A stretch of 64,000 nucleotides of DNA from assembly GCF_015291665.1 (NCBI RefSeq), contig NZ_CP030048.1, forward strand, positions 434,001-498,000, in the 5' to 3' direction. This DNA comes from Bradyrhizobium sp. CCBAU 53338 (GTDB taxonomy: Bacteria; Pseudomonadota; Alphaproteobacteria; Rhizobiales; Xanthobacteraceae). This document shows, piece by piece, positions 45,393 to 54,234 of this stretch (position 1 is its first letter; the number at the start of each line of letters is the position of its first letter). The notes under the pieces are model-generated. The model saw only the letters and a program-made list of their open reading frames with translations. It was not told where the DNA came from and did not search any database. The position numbers and the translations under genes are program-made.

Positions 45393-45568
45393 GCCGGTCC
45401 GCGTGTAATGAAATCTCGATAGAGGCGCGCAATTGTGGTCGGCTTTTGGCCTCTCGGCCAGCATATGCCGAACACGCAGGCTTTCAACTTCCCGTCATTG
45501 GTCGAACACCGCTCGTGCAGCGCACCGCCGAAGCGGCGCTGCGCTGCGTCGGGGCACGAGAGCCAATC

Positions 45569-47296
45569 TCACCCCCGCGCCATCGCCCGCTTCGCCACCG
45601 CCAACCCCATCAGCACGAACGCCGACGTCACCTCCGGCCCGCCGACCAGGATCCGCGTCGGGGTCTTCATCTTGTTCCATTCATAGGCGCGGAACGGGCC
45701 GCGGCGGCCGCCTTCGCCGCCGGCCGCGACGATCACGTTCAGCGCCGGCGCGAAGGCGCGCGGGTCGGCGCCGAGGTGGCCGAGCGCGATCAGCGCCAGC
45801 GCGGCGTCGAACACGTTCATCTCAGCCGCCATCAGCTCGCCCTTGACGTAGGACAGCACGCGATGGCGGATGAAATCGAAATCGCCGGAGGGATCGATCG
45901 CGGCCTGCGCGCTGAGCGGCAGCGCGAGGAAGGCCGCATAGCAGCGCCCGAAATAGGCGCTGTAGAGCTCGGGCAGATAGTAGATGTGCGAGCGCGGATT
46001 GGCGAAGGCGCCGCTCGCCGCCAGCCGCTTCTGGAAGCCGATGATGCGGTGCACGGTCGCGAGCCGCGCCGGCGTCTCCAGAATTTTCCAGCGCGCCAGA
46101 TTGCGAAAGCTCACCTCGAGAATGTCGAGGTTGAGCGTCGGATCGAGATCGTTGCCGTACGGGCGCTCGCCTTTGAGGTTGTCGATCCAGGTCGCAACGC
46201 CGCCTTCGTAGTCGATGTGGTCGTTGAGCGGCACCGTGACGCGCGGCTCGTTGACGCCGGCATGCACCTGGTAGCCCGCATAGAAATCCAGCAGCGGCTG
46301 GTCGATGATCGGATCGGTGCAGCCGGCCTGCGTCGCCGCCGAGATCGAGCAGGCCGTGGTGTCGCAGTCGGGCACGTAGACGCCGAAGCCGAGGTCCTGC
46401 TTGATCTGGGCGAAATAGCGCGAGAAGCGCGGATGCGGCGCCGGCGCCAGCGCGGTGATGACGTTGAAGCGCGTGCCGCCGCTGCCCTCGACCTCTTCGC
46501 GGCTGATATTGACGCAGAAATCGACCATGTCGGCGATCGCGCGCTCCGCCGCTGTCTTGTCTTCAGGCGAAGCCAGCCCGGTCTCGACGTAGCTCAGCAG
46601 CGCCTCGATGAAGAACGCGTCGTAATAGGCCGAGCGATGGCGGATCTGCACCGGCTCCCACATCGGCTCGGCAATCCCGCGCCAGGGCGGATTGACCACG
46701 GCGCGCGCAGGCGAGCGCGCGATGAAGACGCGGGCGAGGTTGAACAACAGCGAGGAGTTCTTGTAGCCGCGCGCATTCAATCCCGTGAGCGCCATGATCA
46801 GCTCGCGCCCGCGGACGTCAGGATCGCCGATCAGGTTGAAGGCCGCATAGGTCGGCAGGAAGCCGTTCTTGCGATAGGAGCCGATCAGATGCTGTGCGCA
46901 GTCGCGGATGACGCCGTCGATCTGTGCCTGCGACGGCGCGGAGCCGGTGAACATCGCCGGCGGCGGTTTGGGATGGTCGAGCGCGATGGTGTCGACGAGT
47001 TCGGCGATGGGTGCGCCGACCGCGGCCCAGTCGGGTTCTGCGTCATCGCGAGCACGGACCAAAGCCGCGCGCAGCCGAGCGAGCTTGGCCTCGTCGCGCA
47101 GCTCGGGGAGGCCGGCCCGGCGCAGCAGCACCCGCAGCGCGGGATTGCCGAGCGCGGTCTTGTAGAACTTGGCCAGATGCGGATCGCCGCTGGACGGACC
47201 GGACAAGACGGGATCGCAGACGTCGTAAAGCGAGGGGCCGTCTTTCCGCGCCGTCAGCGCCCGGCACGCGGCACCTGCGAAATAATGAAAGCTCAT
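45569..47296 (-). CDS. Helical hypothetical protein with a DxDTT motif
   Basis: A 575-residue protein with long helices and no signal peptide. Residues 310-314 read DCDTT within VYVPDCDTTACSISA. A DxDTT/DxDDT motif in an alpha-barrel is the protonating site of class II terpene cyclases, and the helical repeats with interspersed Trp and Tyr would fit that fold. A second aspartate cluster is not obvious and no isoprenoid genes lie beside it, so the assignment stays open. It starts at 47296 (MSFHYFAGAA). Confidence 0.7.
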   Translation of the reverse strand: MSFHYFAGAACRALTARKDGPSLYDVCDPVLSGPSSGDPHLAKFYKTALGNPALRVLLRRAGLPELRDEAKLARLRAALVRARDDAEPDWAAVGAPIAELVDTIALDHPKPPPAMFTGSAPSQAQIDGVIRDCAQHLIGSYRKNGFLPTYAAFNLIGDPDVRGRELIMALTGLNARGYKNSSLLFNLARVFIARSPARAVVNPPWRGIAEPMWEPVQIRHRSAYYDAFFIEALLSYVETGLASPEDKTAAERAIADMVDFCVNISREEVEGSGGTRFNVITALAPAPHPRFSRYFAQIKQDLGFGVYVPDCDTTACSISAATQAGCTDPIIDQPLLDFYAGYQVHAGVNEPRVTVPLNDHIDYEGGVATWIDNLKGERPYGNDLDPTLNLDILEVSFRNLARWKILETPARLATVHRIIGFQKRLAASGAFANPRSHIYYLPELYSAYFGRCYAAFLALPLSAQAAIDPSGDFDFIRHRVLSYVKGELMAAEMNVFDAALALIALGHLGADPRAFAPALNVIVAAGGEGGRRGPFRAYEWNKMKTPTRILVGGPEVTSAFVLMGLAVAKRAMARG

Positions 47297-47706
47297 GAAA
47301 TACCTGGTCGCGGGGGACTTTCGCAGGGGCCAGGCGAGGACCCACCCCCTGCAAGTCGTTGAAAAAGCTACCCGGATTCGCGGGAAATAAAAACGTGACT
47401 AAGGTCACATAAAAACCCGGCACGGAAGCTGCTTGATCGCCCCCCGGAAGCCTACGGGAATACCAAAAAAGGAGAAATCTGGACATGGAAATTAACTAAT
47501 AAATTCATCGGCTTATACCAAATTTTTGACGATCTATTGCCCGGCCGGTGATCTCAGGTTAAGGGTTTATTTGGTGCGGCGCCGCAAATTGCGCGCAATT
47601 CGGGGGCACTCCCCGGCCAATCCCTCAAACCTAGAGACGCCATCGCGCTACTCAAACAGTGTGCGCGCGCTTGGCAGGCCTTTGGCACTGACAGGAATGA
47701 ACCGAG
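47297..47706. other. Divergent intergenic region
   Basis: About 410 bp, AT-rich between 47370 and 47530 (AAATAAAAACGTGACTAAGG). A good Shine-Dalgarno (GGAGAAATCT) precedes an ATG at 47485 that stops after four codons (MEIN), too short to call. It presumably holds promoters for the two divergent genes. Confidence 0.4.
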
Positions 47707-48555
47707 ATGAATGTAAGGCAGCTCGACATTTCCAGACGCTCGATTGCCCTCGCCGCAGCCCTCATCGGCACGGTGTCGCTGGCGATCGGCGCCCATGCTG
47801 CCCTCAACATGCGCGCGCTCGACGCCGCCAAGGCCGTTTCGACCGACCAGGTCACGGGCTCGGTCGGCCAGACCTCGCGTCTCGCGCTCGTCATCGGCAA
47901 TGGTCATTATCCCGACGCCAATGCGCCGCTGACGCAGTCGATCAACGACGCACGCGCGCTGTCGTCGTCGCTGCGCAAGAACGGTTTTGACGTCGACATG
48001 GTGGAAGACGCGAGCAGGGACGACATGGTCCGCGCCGTCAACCGCCTGAAGTCCCGGATCAAGCACGACACCGTCGTCATGCTGTTCTTCGGCGGCTACG
48101 GCGTGCAGGCCGGCCGCGAGAGCTACATGCTGCCGGTCGATGCCGTGATCTGGAAGGAGAGCGACGTTCGCCGTCAGGGCGTTTCGATCGAGGGCGTGCT
48201 CGAGATGATGAAGGATCGGGGCGCCAAGGCCAAGCTCGTCGTGGTCGATGCGTCGCGTCGCAATCCCTATGAGCGTCGCTTCCGCTCCTATTCGCACGGT
48301 CTCGCGCCGATCGGCACGCCCGACAACGCGCTGATCCTCTCCTCGGCTTCGCCCGGCAAGGTCGTCGACGACGGCAAGGGCGAGCATTCGACGCTGGTCG
48401 GCGAGCTCCTCAACAATCTCAATGCGCAGGGCAGTGCCGAGAGCGTCTTCAACAAGACCCGCGTCGCCATCGCCCGCGCCTCCGAAGGCGACCAGGTGCC
48501 GACGGTGTCGTCCTCGCTGCTCGAAGACGTGCACTTCGACCGGGCCGGCGGCTAG
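47707..48555 (+). CDS. Caspase-fold (peptidase C14) protein lacking catalytic His and Cys
   Basis: A 282-residue protein with an N-terminal hydrophobic signal or anchor (SIALAAALIGTVSLAIGAHA) and a caspase p20-like domain: LALVIGNGHYPDANAPLTQS, LRKNGFDVDMVEDASRDDMV. The catalytic-His position (normally SGHG) reads FGGYGVQ with Tyr131, and the catalytic Cys position (normally DACR) reads VVDASRRNPYE with Ser183. The fold signature is otherwise well kept, so it is probably a non-proteolytic periplasmic caspase homologue used for binding or scaffolding. Confidence 0.85.
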   Translation: MNVRQLDISRRSIALAAALIGTVSLAIGAHAALNMRALDAAKAVSTDQVTGSVGQTSRLALVIGNGHYPDANAPLTQSINDARALSSSLRKNGFDVDMVEDASRDDMVRAVNRLKSRIKHDTVVMLFFGGYGVQAGRESYMLPVDAVIWKESDVRRQGVSIEGVLEMMKDRGAKAKLVVVDASRRNPYERRFRSYSHGLAPIGTPDNALILSSASPGKVVDDGKGEHSTLVGELLNNLNAQGSAESVFNKTRVAIARASEGDQVPTVSSSLLEDVHFDRAGG

Positions 48556-48575
48556 TTTTTCCGAAGGATTGCGAA

Positions 48576-48720
48576 GTCTCGTGCCCCGGACGCGGCGCAT
48601 CATGCAATGATGCGACGCTGAGCCGGGGCCCATTCCTTTGAGCCTCTCGTTCGGGAGAGATGGGTCGCGGCGCTGCGCGGCAGCGTTACGCGGCTGCTGC
48701 GCGTCCGGGACACGAGAGAC
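48576..48720. repeat. REP-like element with inverted ends between convergent genes
   Basis: About 145 bp filling the whole gap between two convergent genes. The left end GTCTCGTGCCCCGGACGC and the right end GCGTCCGGGACACGAGAGAC are inverted copies. Internal sequences (GCATCATGCAATGATGC; GCGGCGCTGCGCGGC) form further hairpins. It resembles a dispersed Bradyrhizobium palindromic element. Confidence 0.65.
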
Positions 48721-49623
48721 CTACTTCGCGGCTTCCGCGGCCATCACCGGGCGCACCGGATCGCCCTCGCGCAAGAGCGCGCCGGCGCGGGCGACGACGA
48801 TATCGCCTTCGTTGAGGCCGTCGCGCACCTCGATATTGCCGCCCGACATCAAGCCGATCTCGACGCGCTTGGTCTCGACGCGATTGCGGCGGATCACCTG
48901 CACCACGGTGCCGGCGGATGAATATTGCACGGCGGTCAGCGGCACCGCGACGTTGCAGCTCTGCCCGGTCTTGATCAGCGCGCGGCCGCTCGCATTCAGC
49001 AGCAACCGCTTCTGCGAGGAGATGCCGATATAGACCATGCCCTGCTGGATGTTCGGCTCGACGGTCGGACCGATGCGGCGCACCTTGCCGTCGATATCGC
49101 CGGCACCGGCAATGCGCACGGTGACCGGCTGGTTGACTGCGAGCTTCCTGACGTCATTGGTCGCGACCAGGCCGACGAGGTCGTATTCGCTGCGCGCCAC
49201 GATGGTGAACAGCGCCTCGCCCTTGGCCGAGGCAGGCGCGCCGATCTGCGCGGTCGAAGTCGCAATGACGCCCGCCACGGGCGCGGTGACCTGAAGCGTG
49301 CCGCCTTCGGGCAGCGCCAGCCGCGCCAGAACCTGGCCGGCCGTCGTGGTCTCGCCCGCTTCCGCCAGCACTTCCGTCACCTTCAGCCCCGGACGTTCGG
49401 GCCGCACCGAGGTTTCCTCGCGCGCGATGATCGAGCCGGTGGCCTCGACGATGTCGGAGAAGCAGGACTTTGCCGCCTTCAGCACCGTGACCGCAGGCCC
49501 CTTCGGCGCGTCGTCATCGGCAGCTCCGGCCGGATATGCGCCGAAGACGAGCACTCCGGCGACGGCTGCGGGACACAGGCTTCGGACGACGGCACGGGGT
49601 AAATGACGCATCGGAAATTCCAC
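48721..49623 (-). CDS. HlyD/RND periplasmic adaptor protein
   Basis: A 300-residue membrane-fusion protein with a signal peptide (VAGVLVFGAYPAGAADDD). It has the lipoyl-like half-motifs ATGSIIAREETSVRPERPGL and VTAPVAGVIATSTAQIGAPA, a beta-barrel (SEYDLVGLVATNDVRKLAVN) and a membrane-proximal domain (EIGLMSGGNIEVRDGLNEGD). The GTG at 49623 follows GGAGG. No inner-membrane pump or outer-membrane channel gene adjoins it, so it is an orphan in this window. Confidence 0.85.
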   Translation of the reverse strand: MEFPMRHLPRAVVRSLCPAAVAGVLVFGAYPAGAADDDAPKGPAVTVLKAAKSCFSDIVEATGSIIAREETSVRPERPGLKVTEVLAEAGETTTAGQVLARLALPEGGTLQVTAPVAGVIATSTAQIGAPASAKGEALFTIVARSEYDLVGLVATNDVRKLAVNQPVTVRIAGAGDIDGKVRRIGPTVEPNIQQGMVYIGISSQKRLLLNASGRALIKTGQSCNVAVPLTAVQYSSAGTVVQVIRRNRVETKRVEIGLMSGGNIEVRDGLNEGDIVVARAGALLREGDPVRPVMAAEAAK

Positions 49624-49895
49624 GGGGCTATGCCTCCAATCGATAGCAGATGGCAGCGGTGCGGACTACGGCAGCGTTGTCCCGAGGCAGGATCGCCGTG
49701 CCGCCGCGCGCTGCTGCGGCAAGTCCTTGATTAGTCGCGGGAATGGAAATCGGGTTCGCTGCCGACCAGGCCGCGCGCCGAACTCGGCGAGGTCGGTGCG
49801 GCAATCACGGTCTTCTCATCTGCTGGAACCGGCTATATGGAGCTACAATCCGGAGTAGCGCGGCATCGCGGCTCCACAGCTCATGGTCGGGTGGG

Positions 49896-50084
49896 ATGCA
49901 AAGGTTCGTTTGCGAGCAGAACATCGTTCATTTCGAGCGGTTGCTCAATGAAGCGACCGACACAACAGTCCAGCACACCGTGCGCGCCCTGCTGGCTTCA
50001 GCGAAGCGTCAACTGGCGCTGCTGAACTCGGCTGCATCAGGTGCCGACACGACGCCCTTGGAACAACACCGGCGCCAGCCATGA
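49896..50084 (+). CDS. Small conserved-looking protein (CEQNIVHFE type)
   Basis: A 62-residue protein from the ATG at 49896: MQRFVCEQNIVHFERLLNEA, then VQHTVRALLASAKRQLALLN, probably two helices. I recall similar small proteins as recurrent in Bradyrhizobium, of unknown function. Its stop overlaps the next start as ATGA, so it is coupled to the PAS fragment. Confidence 0.65.
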   Translation: MQRFVCEQNIVHFERLLNEATDTTVQHTVRALLASAKRQLALLNSAASGADTTPLEQHRRQP

Positions 50085-50239
50085 AGGTCCAGCGCTACGA
50101 CATTCGGGATCCGAGCGGTACTTTCGTCGAGCGCCATTGGCAGCCGATCAACTCGCCGATCCACGATGCCGCCGGCCATTTGGTCTATCTGCTGCATCAC
50201 GTCGAAGACGTCTCGGCGCAGGTGGCCGCGAGGCCGTAG
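50081..50239 (+). CDS. Short PAS-domain fragment
   Basis: A 52-residue ORF starting at the ATG that overlaps the previous stop (ATGA). RYDIRDPSGTFVERHWQPIN and HLVYLLHHVEDVSAQ match the last strands of a PAS domain from a sensor protein, ending where a kinase linker would begin. The rest of the domain is missing, so it is a relic or an unusual stand-alone fragment. Confidence 0.5.
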   Translation: MKVQRYDIRDPSGTFVERHWQPINSPIHDAAGHLVYLLHHVEDVSAQVAARP

Positions 50240-50246
50240 CGATCCG

Positions 50247-50417
50247 TCAGGTCCGGCGCTCGCCGAGCAGCTTGCCGCTCAACCGATCGATCAGATGCAG
50301 GCGCGTGCAGGCCGGACAGGATACCGGCACGTGCGTGCGATCGGTAGGCTCGTCGCCAAGCCGATGCTGCACGTTCATGCCGGTCTGGGGGCACTTGAAG
50401 ACAATATGACGGTCCAT
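50247..50417 (-). CDS. Small CxxC-containing protein
   Basis: A 56-residue ORF running MDRHIVFKCPQTGMNVQH to the end LSGKLLGERRT, with one Cys in KCPQTG and a CPAC pair (VSCPACTRLHL), suggesting a small metal-binding knuckle. I recall near-identical small proteins as common in Bradyrhizobium. It is antiparallel to the PAS fragment. The function is unknown. Confidence 0.65.
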   Translation of the reverse strand: MDRHIVFKCPQTGMNVQHRLGDEPTDRTHVPVSCPACTRLHLIDRLSGKLLGERRT

Positions 50418-50489
50418 CGGCAGTGATATGACGCCAAGGCCGCCCCCGCGAAATTCCGGATGTTTACTTAGGTCAACCGCCCCAATCCC

Positions 50490-51617
50490 TCACTTCAGCG
50501 TCAAAAACTCCACCCAGTTCGGCTTCTTGCCGGTGGCGTAGGATTTCAGCTTCGCCAGCGCGCCGCTGGTCTGGTCGATGGCGTAGACCGTCATGCCGTC
50601 GGAGAGTTCGCCGACCGCGGCGAGGTAGCGGCCGGTCGGATCGATGTTGAAGCCGCGCGGCTGCTTCTCGGTCGGCACGCTGCCGATCGTGGTCAGCTTG
50701 CCGCTGGTCGCATCCACCTTGTAGGCCGTGAGCGTGTTGGTGGTGCGCTCGGAGGCGTAGAGAAAGCGGCCGTCCGGGGTGATGTGGATGTCGGCGGCCC
50801 AGGGCTTGCCGGTGAAGCCCTCAGGCAGTGCCGTGGTGCGCTGGATCTCGCCCCAGGCCCCGCTTCTGGCCTCATAGCTGTACGCCGCGACGTCGCCGTT
50901 CAGCTCGTGGATGAGATAGACGAACTTGCCGTTGGGATGGAAGACGAAGTGCCGCGGCCCGGATTTCTCCGGCGTCTTGATCGCGGGCGGATCGCTCGGC
51001 GTCAGCGTGCCCGCGGCGGCATCGAACGCGAAGCTCAGCACCTGGTCCGAGCCGAGATTGGTCGCGAACACGAAACGATTGTCGGGCGAGGGCAGGAAGG
51101 CGTGCGCGTTGAGCCCGGTCGGGATCACCTGCTTCGGCTCGGCGACGACGCCGTTCGGTGAAAGCGGATTCAGCGCGACCTTGTTGCCGCCATAGGAGGC
51201 GCTGAACAACACCTTGCCGCCGCGGTCGACTGCGATGTTGGCCATGCTGTCGGCGAGCGGCCCGTTGCCGATAGGGCTGAGCTGGCCGGTCTTGGGATCG
51301 ATCGCAAAGCTCACCGCCTGGAACGGCTGCGAGCGGACGCCGGCAATCAGCACGCGATGGTCGGGCGTGATCGCGAGCGGCGTCGAGGCGCCGGGCTTGT
51401 CGACGCCGGTGAAGGCGGCGGTCTGCACCGGCGTCATCTCGCCGTTGTCGGCGATCTTGAACACGCTGATGTCGTTGGAGTCGGCATTGCCGACATAGGC
51501 GAAGGTTTCGGCCATGCCGGCACGGACTCCGGAAACGAGGGCAACAGAGGTGACGAGAGCGGTGAAGAGAGTGGTGGCGATCGCGGCGCGCGATGCGAGG
51601 CGTGTCGGTCTGGTCAA
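50490..51617 (-). CDS. Exported lactonase-like beta-propeller protein
   Basis: A 375-residue protein with a signal peptide (TTLFTALVTSVALVSGVRAG) and seven-bladed propeller repeats of the 6-phosphogluconolactonase/YVTN type (YVGNADSNDISVFKI; KPWAADIHITPDGRFLYASE; RGFNIDPTGRYLAAVGELSD). The periplasmic location makes a role in the pentose phosphate pathway unlikely; the substrate is unknown. The gene stands alone. Confidence 0.82.
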   Translation of the reverse strand: MTRPTRLASRAAIATTLFTALVTSVALVSGVRAGMAETFAYVGNADSNDISVFKIADNGEMTPVQTAAFTGVDKPGASTPLAITPDHRVLIAGVRSQPFQAVSFAIDPKTGQLSPIGNGPLADSMANIAVDRGGKVLFSASYGGNKVALNPLSPNGVVAEPKQVIPTGLNAHAFLPSPDNRFVFATNLGSDQVLSFAFDAAAGTLTPSDPPAIKTPEKSGPRHFVFHPNGKFVYLIHELNGDVAAYSYEARSGAWGEIQRTTALPEGFTGKPWAADIHITPDGRFLYASERTTNTLTAYKVDATSGKLTTIGSVPTEKQPRGFNIDPTGRYLAAVGELSDGMTVYAIDQTSGALAKLKSYATGKKPNWVEFLTLK

Positions 51618-51729
51618 GGACGTCCTCCTGCCGGTGTGGCGTTGTCGTTTTGCGACGAAGGATAGCGGCTCGTGCCGTCGGGCACCAAATTTCAGATGGG
51701 ATTGATCGATGCCGAAATTGGATCGATCG

Positions 51730-51867
51730 TTACCGCATCGACGCCGTCAGGTCGCGCGAAGGCAGATGCGGGCCGGCCGCGTGATCGGGCGGGCCGAGCA
51801 CGGTCCACACGGCGACGGCGACCAGAGCCGAGGTCACGATGGTCCAGGCGACGAGTTGCTTCCGCAT
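51730..51867 (-). CDS. Small membrane protein
   Basis: A 45-residue ORF from the ATG at 51867: MRKQLVAWTIVTSALVAVAV, a single N-terminal transmembrane helix with a positive start, then a polar tail (GPPDHAAGPHLPSRDLTASM). An upstream in-frame start would add 21 residues. The function is unknown. Confidence 0.45.
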   Translation of the reverse strand: MRKQLVAWTIVTSALVAVAVWTVLGPPDHAAGPHLPSRDLTASMR

Positions 51868-52179
51868 CGGGCCAATCCGTGGGTCGAAGGTTCGATGCGC
51901 CCAAGGCGCGCCGACCATCGTGCACCGCAAAATGCGACCGCTCTATGAACTCGTTCACAGGGTTTTGGAGATGCGTTTGTCGTGGCAAAGCGCCACACGG
52001 TCAAACCGGTCGCAAGGTCTCGCCGACCAACGCCTGATAGCGCTAAGCTTCGTCTGCTCCTGCACTAGCCGCAGGCCTGCCTGTGGGATCGCCAAGGAAC
52101 GGCCGCCTCCTCCTGCCGTTACCCCGGTCTTGCTGGCGGAGGACGTCGCAGCGGAGGCTGGCAAAACGGAGGCTGGAAA

Positions 52180-52302
52180 GTGTTTTGGATTTATTGGGAC
52201 ACCGCCTGGTCGCTCATCATCAGCGGCATCATGTTCGCAACCATCGTCAGCCATCCTGACGCCGAGATTGTCGAAGTGCATGCGGCCAAGCCTCGGATGT
52301 AA
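52180..52302 (+). CDS. Small membrane protein
   Basis: A 40-residue ORF from a GTG that follows GGAGG by 6 bases: VFWIYWDTAWSLIISGIMFA, one hydrophobic segment, then an acidic tail (SHPDAEIVEVHAAKPRM). The good ribosome-binding site and membrane-like composition support it; it is too short for certainty. Confidence 0.45.
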   Translation: MFWIYWDTAWSLIISGIMFATIVSHPDAEIVEVHAAKPRM

Positions 52303-52420
52303 GCTTTCGCCTTATCGCGCCGTCACGCCATCCCATCGCCGGCTTTGCCCGAGGCGCAAGTCCGCGGTTTGAGGTTCGGTTTGGACTTGCCATCGGTTTC
52401 CGGACCTCGTCCCGCCGCGA

Positions 52421-54154
52421 TCATTGCACCATCGATGCCGCGATCTTCTCCGCCGACATCAGCACCGGAAAATTGGTGTTGGCGCACGGCACCACCGGGA
52501 AGATCGAGGCGTCGACGACGCGCAGGCCCTGAATGCCTTTGACGCGGCCCTCCGTGTCCACCACCGCCATCGGATCGTCGGCCCGGCCCATGCGGCACGA
52601 GCAGGAGGCGTGCCACACGCCGATGGTGGCCTTGCGCACGAAGGCTTCCAGCGCCTCGTCGTTGTTGATGACATCGTCGAAGGTAAAACCTTCGACCACG
52701 AAATTGTCGATCAGATAGTGGCGTAGCGCCGCCGGTCCATCCATCAGTGTCGCGGCGATCTTGGTCAGGATCTTGTTCCGGGTGTTGACCACGCCGATCT
52801 TGCGCACCTTGTCGGTGTAGGCGGCCGGGAAAGGCTTGTCCGTCACCTTCTTCACGATGTCGCTCATCTGGATGGCCGCCATCTTGCGGAAGCCGCTCAT
52901 CAGCCGCTCGAGGTCGCGCCGGTCGGACAAGAGGTTGAACTCGACGACCGGCTCGGTCGTGGGATCGCGCGAGGCGAGCTTGACCTGTCCGGTCTCGGAA
53001 TAGGTCTTGTTGACGAAGGTCAGCAGCGAGCCGATCTGCGCGCCGACGGCATGCCAGGCCGATTTGGAGAGCAACACGACGAACATGTCCCCCTTCGGCA
53101 CGCCTTCGAGGCCTGACGAGTAACGCAGGCCAAGCTGCATGTGCCGCCGCGTATGCTCATTGTCGGTCATGCGCGCGCCGCGACGGACGAAGGACGACAG
53201 CGAGATCGAGGGATGATCCATTAGGCGCTGGCCGACGCCTGCGAGCCCCATCAAGACCGGAATGCCCAGATCCTTGAGATGGCCGACCGGGCCGATGCCG
53301 GCGCGCAAGAGATGCGCGGGCGAATGGATCGCGCCGGAGGAGAGGATGATCTCGCGTCCCCGGAATTCCTGCTCGCGTCCGTCGATCAACGCCTTCACGC
53401 CGATGCATTGCGTGCCTTCGAACAGCAGCTCCCTCACCTGCGTGTTGGTGGAGATCGTGAGGTTGGCGCGCTTGCGGGTGTCGCGGTCGAGATAACCCAT
53501 TGCGGCCGAGACGCGCTGCTCGGCCTGGTTGGAATGCGTCACCGGAAAAAAGCCGTCGACGAACTCGCCGTTCTGGTCGGGCAGATATCGATGGCCGGCC
53601 TGCTGGAAGGCATCGGCGAACGCCTGGGAATGCTTCGTCCAGTGCTCCCTGGGAATTCTGCGCACGGGAATGCGGCCGTCCTTGCCGTGATACGGCCCGT
53701 CGAAATCGAGGTCGCGTTCCACTTTCTTGAAGAAGGGCAGCACGTCGGCCCACGACCAGCCCTCGGCGCCGCGCGCCTGCCATTCATCGTAATCCGTCGG
53801 TGCGCCGCGGTTGGCCATCTGGCCGTTGATCGAGGAGCCGCCGCCTAGCACGCGGGCCTGCTCGTATTTGCGCAAGGGCGGGCGGCTTTCGTTCGGATTG
53901 TTGTGGCTGACGACCTGGGTCGTGACCTTGAGCTCGGTCCAGTGGAAGCGCGGATCGAAATAGGCGGTGCCCGGATAGCTGTCCCTGATCTCGGCCGGCT
54001 CGTTGCCGGGTGGTGTGTCCTGTCCGGCTTCGCACAGCAGGACCTTGTTGGCGCTCCTGGCGGAGAGCCGGTGGGCCAGCACGGACCCCGCCGAGCCGCC
54101 GCCCACGATAATGTAGTCGTACACGATTGGCGTTTCCTCTTGTTCTTGTGACAA
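52421..54154 (-). CDS. GMC-family oxidoreductase
   Basis: A 577-residue FAD enzyme of the glucose-methanol-choline family. It has the Rossmann motif YIIVGGGSAGSVLAHRLSAR (about 14-33) and the GMC signatures ARVLGGGSSINGQMANRGAP and ILSSGAIHSPAHLLRAGIG. The C-terminal His in GVWHASCSCRMG and Asn in CANTNFPVLM form the active-site pair. It oxidises an alcohol, choline-like or longer; the substrate is not readable. No signal peptide. Confidence 0.9.
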   Translation of the reverse strand: MSQEQEETPIVYDYIIVGGGSAGSVLAHRLSARSANKVLLCEAGQDTPPGNEPAEIRDSYPGTAYFDPRFHWTELKVTTQVVSHNNPNESRPPLRKYEQARVLGGGSSINGQMANRGAPTDYDEWQARGAEGWSWADVLPFFKKVERDLDFDGPYHGKDGRIPVRRIPREHWTKHSQAFADAFQQAGHRYLPDQNGEFVDGFFPVTHSNQAEQRVSAAMGYLDRDTRKRANLTISTNTQVRELLFEGTQCIGVKALIDGREQEFRGREIILSSGAIHSPAHLLRAGIGPVGHLKDLGIPVLMGLAGVGQRLMDHPSISLSSFVRRGARMTDNEHTRRHMQLGLRYSSGLEGVPKGDMFVVLLSKSAWHAVGAQIGSLLTFVNKTYSETGQVKLASRDPTTEPVVEFNLLSDRRDLERLMSGFRKMAAIQMSDIVKKVTDKPFPAAYTDKVRKIGVVNTRNKILTKIAATLMDGPAALRHYLIDNFVVEGFTFDDVINNDEALEAFVRKATIGVWHASCSCRMGRADDPMAVVDTEGRVKGIQGLRVVDASIFPVVPCANTNFPVLMSAEKIAASMVQ

Positions 54155-54234
54155 GAGGGTAGCGTGGTTTCATCGCGAGGTCACGCCCGGGACCATGCAG
54201 CCGGTGAGTTGCGTCAAGACGTTATTTCAGAACC

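Noticed and set aside
47485..47502. Mini-ORF MEIN after a strong Shine-Dalgarno, recalling the EIN of PqqA
   Set aside because: It has only four codons, with no PqqA precursor sequence and no pqq genes nearby; most likely chance.
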